A DNA stretch of 12,191 nt from CAYMUN01 sp964640775 (GTDB taxonomy: Bacteria; Patescibacteriota; Saccharimonadia; Saccharimonadales; UBA4665), in assembly GCA_964640775.1 (NCBI GenBank), contig CAZXIT010000028.1:1-12191 (forward strand), read 5' to 3'. Positions 7,055 through 12,191 of the stretch are shown piece by piece. Below the pieces are notes generated by a model. That model was not told where the DNA came from and searched no databases. It saw only the letters and a list, made by a program, of their open reading frames with translations. Made by a program: the position numbers and the translations under genes. Position 1 is the first letter of the stretch, and each line of letters starts with the position of its first letter.

Positions 7055-7416
7055 GCAGCCTGCAGCAAGCGCTGGTACTCGGCGCCAACTTGCTGCTGGT
7101 ACAAGCCAACCGCCTGATAGAGGTTGCGAGCTTCGGTTTTGGTGAGCTGCTGGCCAGTTTGCCCGTCTTGGGATTTAATGACACCGTCCGGCCGCACACT
7201 GTAGTGGGTCGTCACTGCCCGGCGCTGGTGCTGGTCTTTCCACTCCTCGTACCAAATCCAGGTATATTCATCGAGGCAAAAAAACTGGCGCTTGTGGCCC
7301 CTGGGCACTGGCCCGAACAGCCGCCCGCCGATTTCAGCCTCACGGCGGATCAGTGACTGCTCTAAGCGGGCTTCACGCTCTTCTTTGCTGCCTAGGGGCA
7401 ATAGCGGAATGTTCAT
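7051..7416 (-). CDS. Conserved-looking hypothetical protein, 121 aa
   Basis: Function not recognised. Soluble, with no signal peptide or membrane helix. The N-terminal third is charged and helical (SKEEREARLEQSLIRREAEI). The middle is rich in aromatics and probably beta (GRLFGPVPRGHKRQFFCLDE, then YTWIWYEEW), followed by a VTTHYSVRPDGVIKSQDG strand pair and a C-terminal helix (EARNLYQAVGLYQQQVGAEY). I recall similar GRLFGPVP-GH proteins in Saccharibacteria genomes, without a known role. Both ends are ATGA overlaps, with the 125-aa gene before and the cysteine desulfurase after, so it is translated within the same operon. Confidence 0.8.
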   Translation of the reverse strand: MNIPLLPLGSKEEREARLEQSLIRREAEIGGRLFGPVPRGHKRQFFCLDEYTWIWYEEWKDQHQRRAVTTHYSVRPDGVIKSQDGQTGQQLTKTEARNLYQAVGLYQQQVGAEYQRLLQAA

Positions 7417-7790
7417 GACTCACCCCCGGTGTAATCTTGCGGATGAGCCTGGTGGGCGGCAGCTACTTCGTCGCGCGCCGCATTGAGGCGGTCCTGGGCA
7501 TCCCAGGCTTCCTGAGCCTCGCTGCCGGTCGCGACGGCCGCGATCCTTTGACTGAGTATGTAAGTATCAATAACTGGCGGCTGGGCCGAATATTCGACGA
7601 CAGCATCCGGGCGGGTAGCCGCTGCGTTCCAGGATTCTTCGCTTAGGGCTGGCGTGGCAGTCGGGACTTCTTGGACAGAATAGGCTAGTTTGGCCCTGAT
7701 GGTATTTGAGGCATTATACATCGTGGTCCAGCGCCGGGTAAGTACCCGGCTAGTGAAATTTTCTGGTGATTGAGGGGTTTTATCATGCAT
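7413..7790 (-). CDS. Hypothetical protein, 125 aa
   Basis: Function not recognised. The chosen ATG at 7790 (MHDKTPQSPENF) lies 10 bp after the tatD stop with AAAGG 7 nt upstream. The frame stays open to an ATG at 7916, but that would overlap the conserved end of tatD by over 100 nt. The protein is soluble; the N-terminal half has RVLTRRWTTMYNASNTIRAK, and the C-terminal half is Ala-rich and helical (SQRIAAVATGSEAQEAWDAQ onward to HQAHPQDY). It ends in an ATGA overlap with the 121-aa gene; constant pairing of the two would suggest a joint role, which is inference. Confidence 0.72.
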   Translation of the reverse strand: MHDKTPQSPENFTSRVLTRRWTTMYNASNTIRAKLAYSVQEVPTATPALSEESWNAAATRPDAVVEYSAQPPVIDTYILSQRIAAVATGSEAQEAWDAQDRLNAARDEVAAAHQAHPQDYTGGES

Positions 7791-7800
7791 AATGGGGCCT

Positions 7801-8613
7801 TTATATGCCAAACAGCTTGCGGGCGTTATCGGTGGTGGCCGCAGCCAGTTCCTCCCGCCCCTCACCGCGCAGTTCTGATAAAAAATCAGCAACAGCGCCA
7901 AGTCGTTTAGGCTCATTTATAGTACCACGATATGGGGTTGGTGTCAAGAACGGCGCATCGGTTTCCAGCAGTAAATTTTCTATGGGGATACCTTTGTAGA
8001 CTGCCAGCTGTGCCGGGTTCTTGGCAAAGGTAGCAATGCCATTGACACCGATGTACAGCCCTCGCTCCAGGCCTTTTGCCACATTGTCTGCTGAATCAGT
8101 AAAGCTGTGCAGCACACCGCGCAGGCCCTGGTATTCGTCAAATATCGGCCAAAAGTCATCAAATGCCTCGCGCACATGGAAAATCAGCGGCAAATTGTGC
8201 GCCAGCGCCAGCTCCAGCTGAAACCTAAGCACCTCGACCTGGGCAGCTTTGGGCGAGTGATCATAATAAAAATCAAAGCCGCATTCGCCGATAGCCACGA
8301 CCTTGTCTGCTTTCGCCAAGGCGGCAAACGCTTCGAGCTGCGCTTCATTGCCAGCGAAATGCTGCGCTTCATGCGGATGGATGCCGATGCTGGCCCAGCA
8401 GCCTTCTCGCTGCCGGACAAACTCAATCGCCAGCCGGCTGTCTTCCAAGTCGCAGCCAACACACAGCAGCCGAGTTACGCCGTGTTCAGCTGCATCGGCT
8501 ACTACTCGGTCACCTGTCAATTCCGGCATTTTAGCCCATAGCTCCCGCGTAGTGCGCTCGCCTTTGGCAAGCCCAATCGACTGAATATGACAATGGGTAT
8601 CTGCAAGCTCCAT
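7801..8613 (-). CDS. tatD: TatD family metal-dependent deoxyribonuclease
   Basis: TIM-barrel metallohydrolase of the TatD/YcfH family, 270 aa. Family members are 3'-5' nucleases or DNA-repair hydrolases in the cytoplasm. Metal-binding residues are all visible: DTHCH (5-9), GECGFDF with Glu110, HVREA with His146, LHSF with His169, and LETDAPFLTP with Asp219. SIGIHPHEA (76-83) is also typical. About 20 extra residues sit between DTHCH and the first barrel helix compared with E. coli TatD. In many bacteria this gene follows metG, as here with one gene between. No ribosome binding site precedes the ATG; a TATAAT 7 nt upstream suggests a leaderless transcript. Confidence 0.95.
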   Translation of the reverse strand: MELADTHCHIQSIGLAKGERTTRELWAKMPELTGDRVVADAAEHGVTRLLCVGCDLEDSRLAIEFVRQREGCWASIGIHPHEAQHFAGNEAQLEAFAALAKADKVVAIGECGFDFYYDHSPKAAQVEVLRFQLELALAHNLPLIFHVREAFDDFWPIFDEYQGLRGVLHSFTDSADNVAKGLERGLYIGVNGIATFAKNPAQLAVYKGIPIENLLLETDAPFLTPTPYRGTINEPKRLGAVADFLSELRGEGREELAAATTDNARKLFGI

Positions 8614-8620
8614 GCTACTA

Positions 8621-8626
8621 ATTATA
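8621..8626 (-). promoter_or_regulatory. Candidate -10 element of a leaderless tatD transcript
   Basis: Perfect TATAAT in the 38-bp gap before tatD, separated from the ATG by 7 nt (TAGTAGC). Transcription would begin at or next to the A of ATG. No Shine-Dalgarno sequence is present and no -35 hexamer is evident at 16-18 bp. Confidence 0.4.
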
Positions 8627-8651
8627 GCTTGGATCAGTGGAAAGCCGCGGG

Positions 8652-9119
8652 TTATTCCGGCTGGCGCTCCACTCCGAGTCGAATCGCTATGTCTTGCAGT
8701 GGAGCGGCCGCCTCAGCAGCCAAAGTGACTCGTTCGTCAACAGGCATTGCGGTGGCCGGAACACCATCATAGTGCACTTCCCCAAAGAGTCTGGTGACAC
8801 TCAGCGACGCCTCTGTGGTTGGAGAGGGAAATACATGAGCGCTGTGCATGAGCAGTGTCGGCGCCCTAAGCCGGCGAGCCGTAACGGCTGCATGCATAAT
8901 TTCGTTTGAGTCATCAGTGTCTGGAGCTTTGGACACGTAGGCAACTACTGGCGACTTAACAGTGCCCTTAAAAGCGGCTCGAACAATGCCCTGCTCGGCA
9001 CGTACCCTAGCGCGGATATTCCTAGCGATCGACCACAGCATATTAGCATTGAGGTCATCCAGAGTTTGGGCTTCTACCAGCCTGGCGGCATAGTCTTCAG
9101 TTCCATGAGCTGTAATCAT
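8652..9119 (-). CDS. Hypothetical protein, 155 aa
   Basis: Family not recognised. The start is well supported: AAAGGAG lies 6 nt before ATG 9119, the best ribosome binding site in the window, and a TATAAT lies further up. The protein appears soluble and cytosolic, with an N-terminal helical part (TEDYAARLVEAQTLDDLNAN, then SIARNIRARVRAEQG), a central alpha/beta part with VKSPVVAYVSKAPDTDD, and HAAVTARRLRAPTLLMHSAH. No catalytic motif could be identified. It is the first gene of the segment running through tatD to the cysteine desulfurase, and lies 65 bp after metG. Confidence 0.75.
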   Translation of the reverse strand: MITAHGTEDYAARLVEAQTLDDLNANMLWSIARNIRARVRAEQGIVRAAFKGTVKSPVVAYVSKAPDTDDSNEIMHAAVTARRLRAPTLLMHSAHVFPSPTTEASLSVTRLFGEVHYDGVPATAMPVDERVTLAAEAAAPLQDIAIRLGVERQPE

Positions 9120-9125
9120 TACTTT

Positions 9126-9132
9126 CTCCTTT
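9126..9132 (-). promoter_or_regulatory. Strong ribosome binding site of the 155-aa gene
   Basis: AAAGGAG, complementary to the 16S anti-Shine-Dalgarno, 6 nt before ATG 9119. It is stronger than most sites in the window, where start/stop overlap or no site is common, and it fixes this start. Confidence 0.7.
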
Positions 9133-9139
9133 GCCGGGG

Positions 9140-9169
9140 ATTATACGCCCGGAGGATGAGGCGAAGCAA
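9140..9169 (-). promoter_or_regulatory. Candidate sigma70-type promoter for the 155-aa gene, tatD and downstream genes
   Basis: TATAAT (9140-9145) with TTGCTT (9164-9169) 18 bp upstream, in the 65-bp gap between metG and the 155-aa gene. The -10 is perfect; the -35 keeps TTG only. The ATG is 20 nt past the -10. A small inverted repeat, CCGGG/CCCGG (9134-9138 and 9148-9152), flanks the -10; it may be chance. Confidence 0.5.
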
Positions 9170-9184
9170 GCATAAGCACCTCTG

Positions 9185-10633
9185 TTATTTTTCGACGGCG
9201 GTTTCGTGCTTGGGAAATAGCGTGGCTTTGATCGGCTTGACGCTCTTGCCGCTGAAGACAGCTTGGATCCGGGCGGCAGTGTCAGGCATAAAGGGTTCCA
9301 GCAGCCGGGCTATCGACAGCAGCGAGCTGGCCTGGTAGGCTAGCACTTCGCGCAGATGTTCACCGTCGCCGTCTTTGGCTATCATCCAGGGTTTTTCCTG
9401 GTCGATGTACTGGTTGAGGCCGCGGACTTGCTCCCACACTTCATCCAGCGCCCGGTCAAAATGGCAGTCGTCGAGCGCCTGCTCGTATTGTGCGGTGTCA
9501 TGTTCGGCTGGTTTGATCTCACCCACTACGCCGTCTAGGTACTGGCCGATCATGCTGGCAGTCCGCTGCACGGCATTGCCCAGTTCGTTGGCCAGTTCGT
9601 TGTTGTAGGCCGCTTCCATGCGGTCCCAGCTAAAGTCGCCGTCTTCGTAGCTCGGCACATGGCGCAGGAAATAGTAGCGAAAAGCGTCAACCCCGTACTT
9701 ATCGACGACTTCCCGGGGATGGAGGACATTGCCCAGGCTTTTGCTCATTTTTTGGCCTTCGACGGTGATAAAGCTATGCACGTAGAGCCGCTCGGGCAAG
9801 TCAACGCCCAGCCCCATCAGCATGGCTGGCCAGATAGCCGCGTGAAAACGCAGGATATCCTTGCCGATGATCTGTACCTGGGCCGGCCAGAAGTTTTTAA
9901 AATCCTCATGCTCCGGGTAGCCCAGCACGGTGATGTAATTCATCAGCGCTTCAAACCAGACATACATGACCTGATGGGCGTCGCCCGGCACTGGGATACC
10001 CCACGAAATTTTGTCTTTGGGGCGGCTGACACTGATGTCTTCCAAGCCGCCTTTGATCAGGCTGAGAATTTCATTGCGTTTGGCAACCGGTATAATCTGA
10101 AAGCTCTGGTCTTCGATCGCAGCCCTGATCTTATCGCCGTACTTGCTAAGCCGGAAGAAGTAATTTTCCTCTTCGATTTTTTCGTACGGCCGGTCGTGGT
10201 TGGGGCAGATGCCGTTGTTAGCCTTAACTTCAGTCTCGGTGAAAAAGGCCTCGTCGCCGGTACAGTACCAACCGGTGTACTTACTTTTATAAATATCTTT
10301 TTCGAGGGCTTTCCAAATCAATTTGGCTCGCTGTTCGTGGCTTTCGTCGGTCGTCCGAATAAAGCGGTCGTTGCTGATATTGAGCAGCTCGCCGAGGTCC
10401 TGGAAGCGCTGGCTGATTTGATCAGTAAATTCTTTGGGCTTCAAGCCCATTTCGGCGGCTTTTTCGGCAATTTTGCCGCCATGCTCATCGGTGCCGGTAC
10501 AAAAAATCACGTCCTGCCCCTGCTGGCGGGCCCGCCTGGCTAGCACATCGCCGTACAGCAGCTCCAGCGCGAAACCAATATGCGGCTCGCCGTTGACATA
10601 AGGAATAGACGTTGTCAGAAAATACTTGCTCAT
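9185..10633 (-). CDS. metG: Methionine--tRNA ligase
   Basis: Class I aminoacyl-tRNA synthetase charging tRNA-Met, cytoplasmic, 482 aa. Seen: N-terminal TTSIPYVNGEPHIGF (7-21), carrying the HIGH signature as HIGF; CTGTDEHGGKI (45-55); an insert with one zinc-type knuckle (Cys124, Cys143, His146: YCTGDEAFF, CPNH); EEENYFFRLSKY (155-165); SWGIPVPGD (210-218); GKDILRFHAAIWPAMLM (257-273); KMSKS (295-299); and an all-helical anticodon domain with NELANELGN and NQYIDQEKPW. It lacks the C-terminal EMAP-type tRNA-binding domain of E. coli MetG, as do many short bacterial forms. The start lies 19 bp after the MarR gene, with GGTAGG only 2 nt from the ATG, so it is likely cotranscribed from the palindrome-controlled promoter. 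Confidence 0.96.
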   Translation of the reverse strand: MSKYFLTTSIPYVNGEPHIGFALELLYGDVLARRARQQGQDVIFCTGTDEHGGKIAEKAAEMGLKPKEFTDQISQRFQDLGELLNISNDRFIRTTDESHEQRAKLIWKALEKDIYKSKYTGWYCTGDEAFFTETEVKANNGICPNHDRPYEKIEEENYFFRLSKYGDKIRAAIEDQSFQIIPVAKRNEILSLIKGGLEDISVSRPKDKISWGIPVPGDAHQVMYVWFEALMNYITVLGYPEHEDFKNFWPAQVQIIGKDILRFHAAIWPAMLMGLGVDLPERLYVHSFITVEGQKMSKSLGNVLHPREVVDKYGVDAFRYYFLRHVPSYEDGDFSWDRMEAAYNNELANELGNAVQRTASMIGQYLDGVVGEIKPAEHDTAQYEQALDDCHFDRALDEVWEQVRGLNQYIDQEKPWMIAKDGDGEHLREVLAYQASSLLSIARLLEPFMPDTAARIQAVFSGKSVKPIKATLFPKHETAVEK

Positions 10634-10652
10634 ATCCTACCAGTTTACCTGG

Positions 10653-11045
10653 TCACTGGGACAAATGAAACTCGGCGGCCAAGCGCTTATCGGCCGCTTT
10701 AATAATTTTCATAGCTTTTTGGGCTGCCAAGCGACCCTTGCCGGAGACGCTTAGTATCATCTCACGCTTATCAGTCGCGCTGGGCCAGCGAACAATCAGC
10801 TGCTTGCCGTGCAGAGCGGCGGCTGTTTGAGAAACCACCATTTTATCCAAACCAGCAGCCTGAGCCAGTCTTATCTGATTCCAAATTCGCCACTGCGAGT
10901 CATAGACTAAAACCGCCAGCAATGCATACTCTGTGTACGTTAATCCCAGCTTAGACAGGGCAGCTCTTAATTCCTGCTGATGTGTATTGTTTGCCTTCCA
11001 AAATACAAAGGTTGGACTAGCCTGTGGCACGTAAGGGTTCTTCAT
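10653..11045 (-). CDS. MarR-family transcriptional regulator
   Basis: Winged-helix DNA-binding regulator, 130 aa, close to the usual 140. Seen: helices FWKANNTHQQELRAALSKLG (15-34), TYTEYALLAVL (36-46), helix-turn-helix RLAQAAGLDKMVVSQTAAAL (59-78) with KQLIVR following, the wing PSATDKREMILSVSGKG (88-104) with the DxR motif typical of MarR, and a C-terminal dimerisation helix. The substrate or signal cannot be deduced. A perfect 36-bp palindrome overlapping its own promoter lies 3 bp before the ATG, which strongly suggests autoregulation, and metG 19 bp downstream would fall under the same control. No ribosome binding site is visible. Confidence 0.9.
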   Translation of the reverse strand: MKNPYVPQASPTFVFWKANNTHQQELRAALSKLGLTYTEYALLAVLVYDSQWRIWNQIRLAQAAGLDKMVVSQTAAALHGKQLIVRWPSATDKREMILSVSGKGRLAAQKAMKIIKAADKRLAAEFHLSQ

Positions 11046-11048
11046 ATG

Positions 11049-11084
11049 ATGTAGTATTAGTAAGTATACTTACTAATACTACAT
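11049..11084. promoter_or_regulatory. Perfect 36-bp palindrome, probable MarR operator
   Basis: Half-site ATGTAGTATTAGTAAGTA is followed directly by its exact reverse complement, with no spacer and no mismatch over 18 bp. It is AT-rich in a roughly 50% GC region. It covers the whole -35/-10 spacer, the -10 and the expected transcription start of the MarR promoter. AGTA recurs three times per half-site (AGTA-TT-AGTA-AGTA), so more than one dimer might bind. Operator function is inferred from position and symmetry. Confidence 0.8.
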
Positions 11085-11090
11085 AGTCAA
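11063..11090 (-). promoter_or_regulatory. Sigma70-type promoter of the MarR-metG unit
   Basis: TTGACT (11085-11090, 5 of 6) and TATACT (11063-11068, 5 of 6) with a 16-bp spacer, the best promoter match in the window. The start would be near 11056, giving a leader of about 10 nt without a Shine-Dalgarno sequence. The palindrome occupies everything downstream of the -35, so a bound repressor would block polymerase. The T-run just upstream of the -35 has no stem and is not a terminator. Confidence 0.75.
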
Positions 11091-11135
11091 AAAACCCGTG
11101 CGGCAATGCGACAAAAGGTTTGCTGCTGTAAAACT

Positions 11136-12161
11136 TTAGAGGGGGCGGTCGACGTAGTCTTGGCAGAAGCGCTCAAAGACGGCATTGGTCCAGCCGAAGC
11201 CGGTCTGAGAGGGATAGAGGCCTTTGAGCGGCGGCTTTTCGGGCGAGACGACGTTGTATTTCTCGAGAAAGACATGATGCTCGTTGTACCACTGCAAGTT
11301 AGCCTTTAGCCACTTCATAGCGATCCGCCGGGCGTCAGCGTGGTAGCCGTAGCGCTCCAAGCCCTTGATGACGATGAACTGCAGCGGCGCCCAGCCGTTG
11401 GGGTAGGCCCACTGGGTCGGCATGCTGCCGATGACAAACTGCCCGAGCGGCAGGGCGTCAGTGGTCGCCAGGCCGCCTTTGTGCTCAAAACGCCTGAGCG
11501 CCCGAACCATGGCGGCCGCCTGCTTGTCGTCGACCATCCCCGCCCACATCGGGAAGTAGCCGGCCAGGCTGCTAGTATTGGTGCGCTTCTCTTTGACGTA
11601 GTTAAAATCGTAGTACAAGCCGCGGATGCGATCCCACATCAGCTTGTTCATAACGACCTTGCGCTGGGCCGCGGCATCATCCCAGCGAGCTTCAGCCCGC
11701 TTATCATCGAAAATTTTGGCTACCCGGGCAAAATCAGTCTCGTATTTATACAAAAGGGCATTAAGGTCAACCGGCAGGAAATTGAGTGCCTTGCGCTCAA
11801 AGCGCGGCGTCATATCCCAGCCGCTCTCGGCCTCGGCCAAGTCATGCAGATAATTGATATCGTAGTAGCGGCTGAGGCCATTGTAGACCTGCCGTTCATT
11901 GGGCTTTTTGATGCCCATCCAGACAGTTTGGTATTCCTGCTCCGCCAGTTTCATGGCCTGCTTGAGCCAGGCTTCGCCCGGATTGTAGGCTTGGTAAATA
12001 TCAAATATAAAGGTCGTCAGGAACGGCGGCTGCGAACGACCCGTCAGATAGGTGCGTGAAGCATTGGGGATGACTTTAAACCGCTTAAACAGCGCCATCA
12101 GGTTTTCCAAGATGCCCTTGACTAGTTCCTCGTGCTCGGCGTCCAGCATGCCCTGCACCAT
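11136..12161 (-). CDS. GH37 trehalase-family protein, N-terminus missing
   Basis: C-terminal part of an (alpha/alpha)6-barrel glycosidase related to alpha,alpha-trehalase. Seen from the ATG at 12161: ASRTYLTGRSQPPFLT (34-49, family N-R-x-Y-x-x-x-RSQPP), AEAESGWDMTPRF (109-121, with the general-acid Asp116), VDLNALLYKYE (131-141), TQWAYPNGWAPLQ (249-261), and GLYPSQTGFGWTNAV (314-328). Odd: the second trehalase signature QWD reads QWA (Ala252), and GGGGEY, holding the proposed base Glu (Glu496 in E. coli Tre37A), reads KGLY (Leu315). The Gly-rich stretch before it is also lost. Homology continues upstream of the ATG (LYYWDSYF) to an in-frame TAG at 12186-12188, so ATG 12161 is probably not the ancestral start. 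It may be a pseudogene, a sequence-edge error, or an enzyme with other specificity. Confidence 0.8.
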   Translation of the reverse strand: MVQGMLDAEHEELVKGILENLMALFKRFKVIPNASRTYLTGRSQPPFLTTFIFDIYQAYNPGEAWLKQAMKLAEQEYQTVWMGIKKPNERQVYNGLSRYYDINYLHDLAEAESGWDMTPRFERKALNFLPVDLNALLYKYETDFARVAKIFDDKRAEARWDDAAAQRKVVMNKLMWDRIRGLYYDFNYVKEKRTNTSSLAGYFPMWAGMVDDKQAAAMVRALRRFEHKGGLATTDALPLGQFVIGSMPTQWAYPNGWAPLQFIVIKGLERYGYHADARRIAMKWLKANLQWYNEHHVFLEKYNVVSPEKPPLKGLYPSQTGFGWTNAVFERFCQDYVDRPL

Positions 12162-12191
12162 AAAATAACTGTCCCAGTAGTACAGCTAGAT
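12162..12191 (-). other. Upstream trehalase signature interrupted by an in-frame TAG
   Basis: Reading in the GH37 frame gives I-stop-LYYWDSYF, directly joined to MVQGML. Family members have E-x-YYWDSYF here (first trehalase signature, PGGRF-x-E-x-YYWDSYF), so the TAG stands where a GAG Glu codon is expected. One base change would restore the frame. The window ends 3 bp further on. Confidence 0.65.

Noticed and set aside
7791..7916. Upstream extension of the 125-aa protein to ATG 7916
   Set aside because: The added residues are the out-of-frame shadow of the conserved tatD C-terminus.
9134..9152. Small inverted repeat CCGGG/CCCGG around a -10 element
   Set aside because: Only 5 bp per arm in a GC-moderate region; likely chance. 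Noted within the promoter entry only.
9659..10543. 294-codon plus-strand open frame
   Set aside because: It lies wholly antisense to metG, which has all family motifs. The protein reads as mirror-codon shadow with no recognisable domain and no ribosome binding site.
11085..11135. Intrinsic terminator after the GH37 gene
   Set aside because: There is a T-run on the minus strand but no stem-forming inverted repeat before it, and the T-run merges into the -35 of the MarR promoter.
11340..12059. 239-codon plus-strand open frame
   Set aside because: Antisense to the GH37 coding frame, which carries clear family motifs.
12186..12188. TAG read as a recoded sense codon
   Set aside because: Other genes end in TAG (for example the 300-aa gene at 4955-4957), so TAG is a working stop here; truncation or an edge error is simpler.

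Overview
All genes in this window lie on the minus strand, so the order of transcription runs from high to low coordinates. Tight packing (many ATGA start/stop overlaps), short enzymes without accessory domains and several protein variants I associate with Candidate Phyla Radiation bacteria (an IscS/NifS-type enzyme with GGK at the PLP lysine, a MetRS with HIGF instead of HIGH, a GRLFGPVPRGH-type small protein) suggest Patescibacteria, most likely Saccharibacteria (TM7). This assignment rests on recall, not on a search. The genetic code appears standard.

Layout in transcription order. (1) 12191-11136: the C-terminal two thirds of a GH37 trehalase-family protein. The homologous frame is cut near the window edge by an in-frame TAG, and two signature residues are changed. 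(2) 11090-11049: a good sigma70-type promoter overlain by a perfect 36-bp palindrome. It drives a MarR-family regulator (11045-10653), followed 19 bp later by metG (10633-9185). (3) 9169-7051: a promoter with a strong ribosome binding site, an unrecognised 155-aa protein, tatD, and two small unrecognised proteins. These lead by ATGA overlap into (4) a cysteine desulfurase (7054-5909). (5) 5857-1: a secreted/membrane protein of 300 aa, then F1Fo-type subunits b, delta, alpha, gamma and beta (beta runs off the window).

The most unusual part is block 5. It has the F-type order b-delta-alpha-gamma-beta, but genes for subunits a and c, which normally precede b, are absent. Their place is taken by a protein with a signal peptide, a beta-rich extracellular domain and a C-terminal two-helix hairpin. 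The hairpin loop (VGRNP) and topology resemble subunit c, but it has no membrane carboxylate. The F1 subunits are recognisable but divergent. Beta keeps its P-loop and catalytic Glu but carries Arg and His where the two adenine-stacking aromatics usually sit. Alpha ends in a 62-residue Lys/Asp/Glu-rich tail. Gamma lacks the usual N-terminal signature. Two readings remain open: a lineage-specific ATP synthase whose a and c genes lie elsewhere, or an F1-like ATPase coupled to a different membrane partner, comparable in concept to the F1-like-X0 ATPases of mycoplasmas. The window alone cannot decide.

The remaining genes are housekeeping: methionyl-tRNA synthetase, a TatD-type metal-dependent nuclease, and a cysteine desulfurase for sulfur transfer. 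No tRNA, rRNA, CRISPR array, insertion sequence or clear intrinsic terminator was seen, and no gap between genes exceeds about 90 bp.
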